The notes under the pieces are model-generated. The model was not told the origin of the DNA and ran no database searches. It was given only the letters and a program-made list of their open reading frames with translations. The position numbers and the translations under genes were made by a program. Shown in pieces: positions 35,395-44,010 of a stretch of DNA of 64,000 bases. Position 1 is the first letter of the stretch; every line of letters starts with the position of its first letter. Source of the stretch: Palsa-504 sp963753195 (GTDB lineage: Bacteria; Actinomycetota; Actinomycetes; Streptosporangiales; Streptosporangiaceae); the NCBI GenBank assembly GCA_963753195.1, contig CAVWBH010000007.1, positions 620,001 through 684,000 of the forward strand, in the 5' to 3' direction.

Positions 35395-36336
35395 ATGCTG
35401 CGCGTGCGCGTGATGAGCCCGGCGGACACGACGGGCCGCCTGCTGGAGGCGCTGGACGCCGAGCCAGGGGTGAGAAACGTCGTGGTCTTGCGCGGGATGG
35501 CGCGCCGGCCCGACGGCGACGCCGTCGAGTTCGATGTGCGCCAGGGCGCCGCCAACGCGGCGTTCCGCCTGTTGCGCGGTCTGCATCTGGACCGGCCGGG
35601 CGCCGTCACCGCCGGGGAGGCGGACACGGTCCTGGCCGACCCGCCGCGTCCCGGTGGCGAGATCGGCTCGCCGCGGCGTGAGATCACCCCGGTCTGGGAA
35701 CTGGTGGAGGCCGCCATCCGAGCGCAGGCCGTCTACGCCCCGAGCTTTTTCATCATGCTCACCATCGCCGGGATGATCGCTGCCGTCGGCATCCTGACCA
35801 ACTCGCAGATCCTGATCGTAGGCGCCATGGTGGTTGGCCCGGAGTACACCGCGATCATCGCGGTGGCGCTGGCCATCACCAAGCGGCACCGGGCCGCCAT
35901 CCACGATGGCCTGGTCGCGCTCTGCTGGGCGTTTTCGGCGGCGATGGTGATCACCTACCTGTTCACGCTGGTGATCCGCGAATCGGGCCTGGTGCCCCGC
36001 GCTTTCATCGGCGGGGTCAGGCCGGTCGCCAGCCTGATCGCCGCGCCGGGTGCGTTCTCGGTCATCATCGCGGCGCTAGCCGGCATCGCTGGCGTGGTGT
36101 CACTCACGGAGTCGCGGGCCAACGCCCTCATAGGGGTCTTCATCTCAGTCACCACGGTCCCGGCTGCCGCGGGGGTGGGAGTGTTCGCCGCGTTCGGGAA
36201 CTGGCAGCCTGCCCTGGACTCGTTCGCGCAACTGCTCCTCAACGTGGTGGTGCTGGTGGTGGTGGGCACGGCCGGCCTGCAAGCGCAGCGGGTTTTCTGG
36301 CGCCGGCGAACGGCGCGGCCCGCCGACCGGGAGTGA
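35395..36336 (+). CDS. DUF389 integral membrane protein
   Basis: 313 residues. A soluble ferredoxin-like N-terminal part (LRVRVMSPADTTGRLLEAL) precedes six or so transmembrane helices. The signature stretch ILTNSQILIVGAMVVGPEYT (NSxxxxxGAMxxxP) defines the DUF389 family. Later segments are SLIAAPGAFSVIIAALAGIA and LLLNVVVLVVVGTAGLQ. The function is unknown. It is preceded by a good ribosome site and is the first intact gene of the island after the integrase remnants. Confidence 0.88.
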   Translation: MLRVRVMSPADTTGRLLEALDAEPGVRNVVVLRGMARRPDGDAVEFDVRQGAANAAFRLLRGLHLDRPGAVTAGEADTVLADPPRPGGEIGSPRREITPVWELVEAAIRAQAVYAPSFFIMLTIAGMIAAVGILTNSQILIVGAMVVGPEYTAIIAVALAITKRHRAAIHDGLVALCWAFSAAMVITYLFTLVIRESGLVPRAFIGGVRPVASLIAAPGAFSVIIAALAGIAGVVSLTESRANALIGVFISVTTVPAAAGVGVFAAFGNWQPALDSFAQLLLNVVVLVVVGTAGLQAQRVFWRRRTARPADRE

Positions 36337-36376
36337 GCCCTCGTGCACCCATGCCCCGGGGCGGCCCCGGCGCCCG

Positions 36377-36640
36377 GATGGGCTGCCCCGGTACTGCCCG
36401 TCCTGCCTGGGGCCGCGCAGCCGGTGGCTGCCGGCCTGGAGGCTGCCGTGGGTGTTCGCCTGCACCCGCCACCGGGTACTGCCATGTGACACCTGCCCCG
36501 GCTGCGGCCGCGTGCCCCGGGGGATATGCCGGCGCCGCCGGGCTCAACCCGCTAGGCGGCCGCGCCAGCTCCATCACGCCGGGCAGGTGCTGCGGCACCG
36601 ACCTGACCCCGTTCCCGCCCAACGGCGTGCGGCCTCAGCC
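36377..36640 (+). pseudogene. TniQ-family protein remnant
   Basis: One frame reads YCPSCLG, WRLPWVFACTRHRVLPCDTC and PGCGRVPRG: the paired CxxC zinc motifs and LPWxFACxxH core of TniQ, a target-selection partner of Tn7-like transposition. Another frame continues with NPLGGRASSITPGRCCGTDL. No start and no C-terminal domain remain, and no TnsB/TnsC-like genes are nearby, so this is a fossil. Confidence 0.6.
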
Positions 36641-36882
36641 TGCCCACGCGAGGTCGAAAACGCGGATCAGACCGGCGGCTTCATCGACCGCGAATACGAT
36701 GAACCCGAAATCGCCAACGTCGGCGACCCGCCGTCGCGGCACTCCGGTCGGCGCGCTGAACACCGGTCGTACGGGTCGTCGCAGATCCTGACCAGCAGCG
36801 TCACGAGTATATCGAACGCCTGCTCCGGAAGGCCGTACATCTGCCGGAGCGCGCCGGACTCCAGGTACGGCCCGTAGCTCAC
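36635..36882 (-). pseudogene. RelE/ParE-like toxin, one frameshift
   Basis: From GTG 36882, overlapping the upstream stop (GTGA). The frame reads LRQMYGLPEQAFDILVTLLV and RICDDPYDR, then shifts near 36770 into RRRVADVGDFGFIVFAVDEA and VFDLAWAG before the stop at 36635. The repaired 82-residue product looks like a compact mRNA-interferase-type toxin (helical hairpin plus beta-sheet with Arg). The family assignment is moderate. Confidence 0.5.
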
Positions 36883-37010
36883 GCCCGGGTACGGCGCAGC
36901 CGGATGTAATCCTCCAGGAGCATCCCGCCGCCAGTCCCTTCCGTCACATGGTCCGCATTGCACGTATCGATCTCCACGGGCAGGGAGATAACCACCTCGC
37001 GCCGCGCCAT
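36879..37010 (-). CDS. 43-residue hybrid ORF (STAS-like N-terminus) upstream of the toxin
   Basis: From ATG 37010 it reads MARREVVISLPVEIDTCNAD, close to the first strand and helix of STAS anti-sigma antagonists (compare AAPEEIDITNAEAL in the gene at 42282). It then continues into unrelated GGMLLEDYIRLRRTRA. The stop overlaps the toxin start. It is likely a deletion product joining a STAS gene to an antitoxin tail, or a chance fusion. Confidence 0.4.
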   Translation of the reverse strand: MARREVVISLPVEIDTCNADHVTEGTGGGMLLEDYIRLRRTRA

Positions 37011-37281
37011 GGAAGATCGCACCACCATCACCAGCTTCGCAGGCATCGGACGAAGCGGGCCTGGCCCCGGTCCGGATGCCGGCGGCGGCACGGCCGCCTG
37101 GTAATTAGGGTGGACCTGCCCAGATGGCAGTGCAACCAGCCTGCGACGCCCTCGTCCTCGATGGACGAGACGGCACGGCACCGAGGCCTTCGCTGCGTTT
37201 ATGCCCCAGTTCGCCGGGTAACGGAGCAGTCCTCGCCGCAGGCGAGAGCACCACTGCAAGCGGAAACGACGGGAGACGATT

Positions 37282-37515
37282 ATGGCGAATGAGTCTGGGC
37301 CTAAGGCTGGCGCCGAAGGCGTCGCGGAAGACATGAAAGGCCGGATCAAGGAAGCGGCCGGGGCCGTAACCGGGAACGAGTCGATGAAGCAAGAGGGCGA
37401 GGCCCAGCAGGACAAGGCCGCCGCACAGCGTGACGTGGCTGCCAAGGAGGCTGAGGCGGAGAAGGCCCGGGCCGCGGCGAGCGCGGCTGAAGCAGAACAG
37501 CGGTCCCATCAGTAG
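37282..37515 (+). CDS. CsbD-family stress protein, copy 1
   Basis: 77 residues, nearly all polar helix. The CsbD core is AEDMKGRIKEAAGAVTGNES, followed by a Glu/Ala/Lys-rich coil (DVAAKEAEAEKARAAASAAE). CsbD-type proteins are small SigB-dependent general-stress proteins of unclear mechanism. A GGGAGACGAT box precedes ATG 37282. A paralogue with matching upstream sequence lies at 52925-53158, pointing to a segmental duplication within the island. Confidence 0.85.
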   Translation: MANESGPKAGAEGVAEDMKGRIKEAAGAVTGNESMKQEGEAQQDKAAAQRDVAAKEAEAEKARAAASAAEAEQRSHQ

Positions 37516-37571
37516 AACCTGCGCTGAGCGGAGGGTTTTCACATCCCACCCGGGGGACAGGGAGCTTCTCG

Positions 37572-38000
37572 CTATGGCCAGCGCAGGCCAATAGACGGGC
37601 CGGGCAGCACTTGCGTCCACCGGCCGGAGAATCGCACGGCTGCTGCCAGCTGCCGCGGGATCTCCCGCGTTCGCACTCGGGCATCGTGCGGGGCTGGCAG
37701 CATCTCGGCGGTGAGATGAGATGGCATCACGAACTGCATCAGGTAGCGGCCGGGCTGGCCGGCGGCTTGCTGCAGCACCGGGGCGATCATCGCGATCTTT
37801 TCCTGGTCGGCCTGCTGGGTGACCGGCGCGGTCCTGACGATCCGGCGGCGGGAGCGGTTGGCGCCGTTGATGTAGCTGGCGAGCGGGCGGAACGCGCGGT
37901 TGGGTGCCTCATCAAACGAGCCAGCTACCTCGATCTCGGCCACTAGGTGGGCCGGGTAGCGGCGCAGCTCGAACCCGTTCCTATGCTCCGTCACCTTCAT
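37572..38000 (-). pseudogene. SOUL heme-binding family protein, C-terminally truncated
   Basis: 142 residues. The opening VTEHRNGFELRRYPAHLVAE and the middle RTAPVTQQADQEKIAMIAPV, YLMQFVMPSHLTAEMLP match the SOUL/HBP fold. Normal proteins have about 190-200 residues. After FSGRWTQ the sequence departs and stops, at a point where the CsbD downstream sequence begins, so the duplication edge probably cut the gene. Heme or porphyrin binding is a family property only. Confidence 0.75.
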
Positions 38001-38032
38001 ATAGCTGTTGCTCGGTCATTTCCGTCCCTGCG

Positions 38033-38172
38033 TCAGCCGGTCGCCGCGGTCAGGTGGTCCCACAGCTTGCTTGCGGCGGCGGGGTCGTCCCCGCGTGTCC
38101 ACGGCAGCGGGTACTCGGGCCGCGGGCGCCTGTCGTGCCAGAACCGGCCGCTGCCCAGCCGCTCAGGCGGCA
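38033..38172 (-). pseudogene. C-terminal tail of a short-chain dehydrogenase
   Basis: On the minus strand a frame ending at 38033 reads GSGRFWHDRRPRPEYPLPWT then LWDHLTAATG. I recognise this as the tail of a group of actinobacterial SDRs. The rest is missing, cut at the start of the adjacent regulator gene. Confidence 0.45.
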
Positions 38173-39434
38173 TGGCGGAGCTCAGCAGACGCCTGGGCGT
38201 CAGCGAGCATGTGCTCCGGGCCCGGGAGAGCCGCTACGGCCTCCTGCAGCCGGTGCGCTCCCCCGGCGGGTTCCGGCTGTACTCCGCAGCGGACGAAGCG
38301 CGGATCCGTCGCATGCAGGCCTACCTCGCGCAAGGGCTGTCCGCGGCCGAGGCAGCGCCCGCCGCGCTCGCCAGCCGCCCGGGCACCCATCGCCCCGCGC
38401 CCGCAGCGCCCGCGGCAGGCAGCGAGCCCTTCACCGAGCTCCGCCGGGCCCTGGACGCCTTCGACGAGCCAGCCGCGCAGGCCGAACTGGACCGGCTTAT
38501 CCCCGAGCTGTCCCTGCCGACCGTTCTGCGCGATGTGATCCTGCCCTACCTCGCTGACCTCGGCGAGCGCTGGCAGCGCGGGACGGCCAGCATCGCCGCT
38601 GAGCACTTCGCCAGCAACCTCATCCGCGGCCGGCTGGCAGGCCTGGCCCGCGGCTGGGGCAGCGGACACGGGCCGCTGGCCCTGCTGGCCTGCCCGCCCG
38701 GCGAGCTGCACGACATCCCGCTGATGATCTTCGGCATCGCACTCAACCGCACCGGGTGGCGGATCGGCTACCTAGGACCGGACACCCGGGTCGAAGAGCT
38801 CGCCCGCGCCGCCGCCACCTCCCACCCCGACCTCGTCGTCCTGGCCGCCACCGTCCCGCAGACGCTCCAGCTGCTGCAACCCGAAGTCACCTCACTGGCC
38901 CGGCACGCCCCGCTCGCCCTCGCCGGAGCCGACGCCACACCGGAACTCGCCCGCGCAGTTCGGGGCAGTTCGTGGGCAACCCCAGGTCGCCAGGCAACGC
39001 GGGAGTACCAAGGCCGGCGCCGACCGCCGCTGCTTACCGCCGTGGCGTTTGCTGGCCGCCCGGGAGCCACGCCGCGAACATCGGACCGCCGCCTCGTTGC
39101 TACGGCCGCCGGGTTCGCCGAACAGGTTTGCCCGGTGCGGGATAAAGCGTTCGTCGTGGGTAGGAGTGGTGCAGTTACGGTTGATGAGCCAGCCGGTCCA
39201 GGGTCCCGGCTGCCGCTGCGTCACCTTCCTGCAGGCCTACCGTTTCCCGGGCGGCCGGCCTGTGGAAGAGGTGGACGCAGGTGCTCGAGGCCGTGTATCT
39301 CCGCAATACGGTCACCGGCATGCCGGTGGTGGCAGCGCCCGCTGAGATCGATGTCACCACCGCCGGGCAGCTCCGCGGGCTTCTTCTGGAAGCGGCCGCC
39401 GCCACCGGGCGCCCGACCGCCGTGGTCGACCTAA
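38172..39434 (+). pseudogene. MerR-type regulator with B12-binding-like domain; C-terminus disrupted
   Basis: From ATG 38172 the protein opens directly with a MerR helix-turn-helix (RLGVSEHVLRARESRYGLLQ, SPGGFRLYSAADEARIRRMQ). A helical linker (residues about 80-170) and a Rossmann-like B12-binding domain follow, with GELHDIPLMIFGIALNRTGW supplying the His expected to coordinate cobalamin. This is the LitR/CarH architecture of light- or cobalamin-sensing repressors. Past about 38985 the expected end is lost and the frame reads unrelated Arg/Pro-rich sequence through the next gene to 39434. The DNA-binding part could still be made. Confidence 0.7.
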
Positions 39435-39723
39435 CGGGCACCGAGTTCTGCGATTCGTCCGGCCTGCATACCTTGCTCCGGGCCCATAACCGGGCCGTGG
39501 CCGAAGGCGGCGGGCTGCGCCTGGTCGTTCCCCCGACGGTGTCGTCCGCAGAGTTTTGAGCCTCACCGGCCTGGACCTTCTGCTGCCCTGCTTTTCCAGC
39601 CTGGCCGAGGCGCTGGCCCCGGCGCCCGCCCCGCAAGCCAGCACGGCTGGAAATGCCAGTGGCGTTGCCCCCACGGAGCCGGGGGACGGGTCTGGCGGAG
39701 GTCACGTTACCGCTGCACGCTGA
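39281..39723 (+). pseudogene. STAS anti-sigma factor antagonist, one frameshift
   Basis: From GTG 39281: VVAAPAEIDVTTAGQLRGLL and VVDLTGTEFCDSSGLHTLLR, with the conserved phospho-acceptor Ser in FCDSSGL. The frame stops at 39559 after an indel near 39538. The next frame continues VLSLTGLDLLLPCFSSLAEA to 39723, as in the intact paralogue at 42282. It is likely inactive unless truncated SpoIIAA-like function persists. Confidence 0.8.
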
Positions 39724-39842
39724 CCTGCACACCTTTCCGATCACACGCTGCTGGCCCGGCTGCGGCCGCTGCCGCACGGCAGCACCGAAGACCCGGCCTG
39801 GCCCACACCACCGACCTCGAAGCCAACCGCGGCCACGTCGGC

Positions 39843-39908
39843 GAACGGCCCGAACGCCAGCAGCGCACCTTAATGCTCCGCTTGTACGCCAACCTCACCC
39901 AAGGCCAG
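39843..39908 (+). pseudogene. remnant of a SigB/F-type sigma factor (region 4)
   Basis: Twenty-two codons read ERPERQQRTLMLRLYANLTQ and match LPEREQRILMLRFYGNLTQE of the intact sigma factor at 42843, at both DNA and protein level. It lies 120 bp after the broken STAS gene, so the STAS-sigma order of the intact locus is mirrored here. Confidence 0.65.
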
Positions 39909-39919
39909 CGGCGGTCAGA

Positions 39920-40116
39920 AACCGACCGGAGACCTCAGCCGGGACGAGGAGACGGCGAGGAAAATCCTGACCGCCAAGAGCCCGCTCGCCGTCCCCTGGA
40001 TCGACCCGGCGGACGTCGCGCCACTGGTCGCTTTCCTCGCCTCGGATGAGGCCCGCATGGTGAGCGGCGCGTCGTTCGCCGTCACGGCCGGAGACAGCGC
40101 CAATATCACAGCTTAA
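39920..40116 (+). pseudogene. short-chain dehydrogenase, C-terminal fragment
   Basis: About 64 codons ending at 40116, reading LTAKSPLAVPWIDPADVAPL and VAFLASDEARMVSGASFAVT. This is the last quarter of an SDR of the PW(V/I)xPxD type often linked to mycofactocin systems. No N-terminal Rossmann part is present. Confidence 0.7.
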
Positions 40117-40235
40117 TCGGGTGGGCCTGCGGGTTTCCGCTAGAAGGAACTGGGTAGCTCGCTGCGCTTCAGGGTCGTCCCGCTCGGCCTGGAACTAGAC
40201 GCACGATGCCGTTGACGGCGGTATAGGACAGGAGC

Positions 40236-40808
40236 ATGCCGGTGGAATCTTCCGACTTGCCCGAGAGCAACTTCCAGACGCCGGGAAGTCCGTCCGGTGT
40301 TGCACAAGCCTCTGCTAGGGTCACTGGGCCGGCATCTCGGTATATGAAGCGCACCCTCTGGTCGGGGCTGCTGGCTGGTTTCGGCGTGGCCGCCTTCCTC
40401 GACGAGACGATCTTTCATCAGATCCTGCATTGGCATCACTTTTACGACAAGTCGACTATCGCCGTGGGCCTGCTGTCAGACGGGCTGTTTCATGCCTTCG
40501 GGTTCACCTCGCTGGTGGTCGGGCTGTTTTTGATGGCCGACTCGCTGCGCCGGGGTGGCTTCAGCCCCAAACGCTGGTGGGGCGCGCTGCTGCTGGGAGC
40601 GGGGGGCTTTCAGCTTTATGACGGCACCATCCAGCACAAGCTCCTGAGACTGCATCAGATCCGTTACCACGTGGCCATCTGGCCCTACGACCTGACCTGG
40701 AACGTCCTCGCCGTGATTATGGTCGTCGTCGGCATCCTGCTAATGCGCGGCCGCGCAGGGGTCGCCCGGTCCGGGATCTTCCGCTCGGACGCCGATCCTG
40801 CTGACTGA
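40236..40808 (+). CDS. DUF2243 membrane protein
   Basis: 190 residues; homology begins at about residue 36 (MKRTLWSGLLAGFGVAAFLD), so an internal Met near 40344 is an alternative start. Four predicted membrane helices. The family signature FLDETIFHQILHWHHFYDKS is rich in His that could bind metal or heme, and a second His cluster is in DGTIQHKLLRLHQIRYHV. The stop is directly followed by the CtaG-like gene, a pairing common in bacteria. A role in copper or terminal-oxidase biology is inferred from that pairing. Confidence 0.87.
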   Translation: MPVESSDLPESNFQTPGSPSGVAQASARVTGPASRYMKRTLWSGLLAGFGVAAFLDETIFHQILHWHHFYDKSTIAVGLLSDGLFHAFGFTSLVVGLFLMADSLRRGGFSPKRWWGALLLGAGGFQLYDGTIQHKLLRLHQIRYHVAIWPYDLTWNVLAVIMVVVGILLMRGRAGVARSGIFRSDADPAD

Positions 40809-41591
40809 GTGATGCTTGAACTCATTCCCGTTGTCCTGACCATCCTCGCCACAGCTGCCTACGCCACGGCACTGGCACGGCTGCGCGGCCGCGGCGACCG
40901 CTGGGCCGCCAGCCGGACCGCATGCCTGCTCGCGGGGTCAGTGTGCGTCTGCGTCGCAGTGCTGCCGCCGGTCAGCAGCCACGACGACTACTTCCCTGTT
41001 CACATCGCCCAGCACCTGCTGCTGGGCATGGCCGGGCCAGCCTTGCTGGCCTTGTCGGCTCCGGTCACTCTCGCGCTTCGCGTGCTGCATCGCAGGCCCC
41101 ACCGGGCTGCCCTGCGGCTGCTGCACAGCCGGCCTCTTGAACTTGTGTCTTCGCTTCCCGCCGCGATCACCCTGGACCTCAGCGGACTGTACGTGCTGTA
41201 TCTCACTGGGCTGTACCGGGCTGCTGAAAACAACGACCTGATCCATGCGGCCGTCCACCTGCACATGTTCCTGGCTGGCTGTCTTCTCAGCTGGGCGCTC
41301 ATCGGCCTTGACCCGATCCGCCGCCGTCCCGGTGTCAAGGCCAGGCTCGTCGCGCTTGTCGTCGCGGGCGCCGCGCACGACACCCTCGCCAAGTTCATGT
41401 ATGCGCATAGCCTGCCGGTCGGCGGGGGTTCGCTCGTCAGCCGTCATACCGGCGCTGAGCTGATGTACTACGGCGGCACCGTCATCGACATTGCGCTTGC
41501 GATCGTCCTGATGGCCCAGTGGTACCAGGCGAGTGGCCGCGCGCTTGACCGCACCGCCCGCCGCGAAATGCCGGGGCACAAGCGCATCTGA
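40809..41591 (+). CDS. CtaG-like cytochrome c oxidase assembly membrane protein
   Basis: 260 residues with about seven membrane helices. The start is GTG 40809 or ATG 40812, immediately after the DUF2243 stop. Conserved His residues appear in FPVHIAQHLLLGMAGPALLA, in LIHAAVHLHMFLAGCLLSWA and in VAGAAHDTLAKFMYAHSL, the pattern of the caa3-type CtaG (DUF1404-like) family implicated in copper delivery to oxidases. No oxidase subunit genes lie in the window. It forms an operon with DUF2243. Confidence 0.87.
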   Translation: MMLELIPVVLTILATAAYATALARLRGRGDRWAASRTACLLAGSVCVCVAVLPPVSSHDDYFPVHIAQHLLLGMAGPALLALSAPVTLALRVLHRRPHRAALRLLHSRPLELVSSLPAAITLDLSGLYVLYLTGLYRAAENNDLIHAAVHLHMFLAGCLLSWALIGLDPIRRRPGVKARLVALVVAGAAHDTLAKFMYAHSLPVGGGSLVSRHTGAELMYYGGTVIDIALAIVLMAQWYQASGRALDRTARREMPGHKRI

Positions 41592-41700
41592 TCTCAGACC
41601 GGCGAACGAGAACGCATCAGCCTGATCCCGTCAGTGGCGCTCGGCAGCGGCCCGGCAGGCCCGTGTCCGGGGACGGTAGGTCGTCAACGGGCGCCCGGGT

Positions 41701-42027
41701 TTAATCGTCGTCGGGTCCAGGGCCGAGATCACCCTCGGATCCGGCGAGCAGGTCGAGGAACGGGCCGACCCGGTGTCCTTCCTGGGCGGGGTGCCGGAAC
41801 AGGCTGTCCCGGTTCACGGTGTACAGGACGCGCCGTCCGCTGCGGGTGCGGGTGAGGTACCCGGCGGCCTCCAGGTCGGCCACGATGGCCTGGACGGTGC
41901 GCTCGGTGAGGCCGACGACCGGGCTGATGTCCCGGACGCGGGCTTTGGGGTTGCGGGCGATCTCCACCAGGACGTGCCCGTGGCCGGTCAGCAGGTTCCA
42001 GGTGCCGCTTTGGTCAGGGCCGCTCAT
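41701..42027 (-). CDS. winged helix-turn-helix transcriptional regulator
   Basis: 108 residues. The DNA-binding core is VRDISPVVGLTERTVQAIVA followed by the wing TRTRSGRRVLYTVNRDSLFR, as in ArsR/MarR-like proteins with a winged helix. The C-terminus is Asp-rich. A strong inverted repeat (42065-42100) starts 38 bp upstream of its ATG and may be its operator. It diverges from the STAS-sigma unit, so it may set expression of that module. Confidence 0.8.
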   Translation of the reverse strand: MSGPDQSGTWNLLTGHGHVLVEIARNPKARVRDISPVVGLTERTVQAIVADLEAAGYLTRTRSGRRVLYTVNRDSLFRHPAQEGHRVGPFLDLLAGSEGDLGPGPDDD

Positions 42028-42064
42028 GCTCCCTAAGCATACAACTCGCGAGAGGTTTACCGCG

Positions 42065-42100
42065 ATACAAAACGCGCGAAGTTTTTCTCGCGTTTTGTAT
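42065..42100. promoter_or_regulatory. 12-bp perfect inverted repeat between divergent genes
   Basis: ATACAAAACGCG, 12-nt spacer, CGCGTTTTGTAT. It is notably A/T-rich for this genome. The right arm runs into TTGACA (42100-42105), a candidate -35 box toward the STAS gene. An operator for the winged-helix protein or an RNA hairpin are both possible. Confidence 0.7.
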
Positions 42101-42281
42101 TGACATGTGACCGCCGGAGGGCTGAATCTGGTAGTGCCCTGATCGGGCCGGGCCTGCAGCAGGAAGGGGCAGGATGACCAGCACCCTGGGCAGGGATGTC
42201 CCCCAGTCCGCAGATGCGGCCGTCCTTGTGCCAGTTATGCGCGGCAGCGCCCCAGGGCGCGCAGTACCAGGAGGTGCGCAC

Positions 42282-42719
42282 ATGCCTGAGGGAAGTTTCC
42301 CGGTTGAGATGATCGAGGGTGTGCCGGTAGTGGCCGCGCCTGAGGAGATCGACATCACGAACGCCGAGGCGCTGCGGTCAGCCCTGCTCCAAGCAGCCGC
42401 GAACGGGCACGGCAGGCTCGTGGTCGACATGACCCTGACCCGGTTCTGCGATTCGTCCGGGCTGCATACCCTGATCGCCGCGCATAAGCGCGCCGAAGCG
42501 GAGAGCCGCGAGGTAGTGCTGGTTATTCCGAGCACCACCGTCCTGCGGGTTTTCGCGCTGACCGGCATCGACCGTGTAATCCCTAACTTCACCACCTTGG
42601 CCGAGGCCCTCGCGCAAACGGGCCACGACGGCCCACCCGGCCCCGCCTGCGCGCCGAGCAGACCCGAGGCAGGCGACGGCACCGGGCATAGCAGCGCCGG
42701 CACCCTGCAGCGGACTTGA
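42282..42719 (+). CDS. STAS anti-sigma factor antagonist
   Basis: 145 residues from ATG 42282, where homology begins; the frame is open to 42174. STAS domain: VVAAPEEIDITNAEALRSAL, VVDMTLTRFCDSSGLHTLIA with the phosphorylatable Ser, and FALTGIDRVIPNFTTLAEAL. When dephosphorylated, such proteins (SpoIIAA/RsbV) bind the anti-sigma kinase and free the sigma factor. The sigma gene follows 123 bp downstream and a PP2C phosphatase gene comes after; the kinase itself is not in the window. A disordered tail of about 30 residues ends the protein. Confidence 0.88.
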   Translation: MPEGSFPVEMIEGVPVVAAPEEIDITNAEALRSALLQAAANGHGRLVVDMTLTRFCDSSGLHTLIAAHKRAEAESREVVLVIPSTTVLRVFALTGIDRVIPNFTTLAEALAQTGHDGPPGPACAPSRPEAGDGTGHSSAGTLQRT

Positions 42720-42842
42720 CCGGCGAGCCTGCTGATCACGGTACGTGCGCGAGGATGGCCCGGCGACCGCTAAGGCAGCTGCACGGCCTGTCGCCCGGCC
42801 AGCTGCCTGGCCGCTCAGAGCCGGGACCGCTGGTTAGGAGGG

Positions 42843-43637
42843 ATGAGGTTGTCACCGTACGCAGGGCTGCAGGCGCAGTCTGATAACGAGCTGCTGGCAC
42901 GGCTCCGTGAGCTGCCGCGCGAAAGCGCCGGACATGAGGCTGTTTGCGAGATCCTTGTGACCCGGTATGCGGGACTGGTCCAGTCCTGCGTCCGGCCTTA
43001 CCGGAACAGCCCGGAACCGGCCGAAGACCTGCTGCAAGTCGGCTTCGTCGGCCTGCTGAAGGCCATCAACAACTTCGACCCGGACTACGGCGATAGCCTG
43101 GCCGCCTACGCCGCCCCGTGCATCAGCGGCGAGATCAAACGGCACTTCCGCGACCGGCGCTGGCAGGTGCGGGTCAGCCGCCGCGCCCAGGAACTGCTGC
43201 TGGAGATGCGCACCGCCGAAGCGGATCTGACCCAGCAGCTCGGCCGCACCCCTGAGGACAGCGAACTGGCCCGCCACCTCGGTGTCCCCGACGACGATGT
43301 GCGCGAGGCCCGCCAGGCTAGCCAGGCGTTCAGCGCCTACTCCCTGGACGCGCCGCTATCCGACGGTGCCGACCCCGGCATGCTCGCCGATCTCCTCGGG
43401 GAGGATGACCCCGCTATGGCCCATGCCATCGACATCGACGCCGTCCACGCCCACCTGGACGAACTGCCCGAACGCGAACAGCGCATCTTGATGCTCCGCT
43501 TCTACGGCAACCTCACCCAGGAGCAGATCGGCCACCGCCTCGGCATGTCTCAGATGCACGTATCCCGCCTGCTTGACCACGCACTGACCTACCTCCGCGC
43601 CCAGATCACCGACCCGGCAGACGGACGTGAGGGATGA
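42843..43637 (+). CDS. SigB/SigF-type alternative sigma factor
   Basis: 264 residues. Region 2 includes LVQSCVRPYRNSPEPAEDLL QVGFVGLLKA (in two adjacent blocks) and AAYAAPCISGEIKRHFRDRR. Region 3 is QELLLEMRTAEADLTQQLGR. Region 4 is ELPEREQRILMLRFYGNLTQ then IGHRLGMSQMHVSRLL. This matches the stress/sporulation sigma group controlled by partner switching. A Shine-Dalgarno (TTAGGAGGG) precedes ATG 42843. Confidence 0.92.
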   Translation: MRLSPYAGLQAQSDNELLARLRELPRESAGHEAVCEILVTRYAGLVQSCVRPYRNSPEPAEDLLQVGFVGLLKAINNFDPDYGDSLAAYAAPCISGEIKRHFRDRRWQVRVSRRAQELLLEMRTAEADLTQQLGRTPEDSELARHLGVPDDDVREARQASQAFSAYSLDAPLSDGADPGMLADLLGEDDPAMAHAIDIDAVHAHLDELPEREQRILMLRFYGNLTQEQIGHRLGMSQMHVSRLLDHALTYLRAQITDPADGREG

Positions 43638-43639
43638 CA

Positions 43640-43800
43640 GGTACGGCCAGCCAAAGGGCTGGCATATCGGCTCCGTGCCGAGGCAGCGTCCGGTGGCCAG
43701 GTCGTCTTCCAGGGCCAGGATGCGCAGCGCGGCGGCCAGAGTGTGCCCTGGTCAAACAGCTGCCGGGACTTCCCTGCGACCTGGTACTCGCGATCATCGT
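43640..43800 (-). pseudogene. MerR-type regulator remnant
   Basis: The minus strand encodes SRQLFDQG and then, after a one-base deletion near 43740, the equivalent of TLAAALRILALEDDLA of the intact MerR protein at 47670. DNA identity to 47865-47935 is high. The helix-turn-helix half is absent. Confidence 0.65.
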
Positions 43801-44010
43801 GATGACCCGGTGATATAAGGCGCCGACCGCGACCTGGCCCGCACCGGCCGCCGGCCTGCGGGCCGCCCGGCACCGCCGCGCCTGTCGGCGGCCGCCGGTA
43901 GTGGAACAGAGCGGTCTTCAGCTGTACGCGGTTTGACTGCGTTCAGGCAGCTAGGCTGGCCGGGCAGCGTGATTGCGTTGGCGGTGCAGGTGAGGGGGAA
44001 AGAAGCTGCG

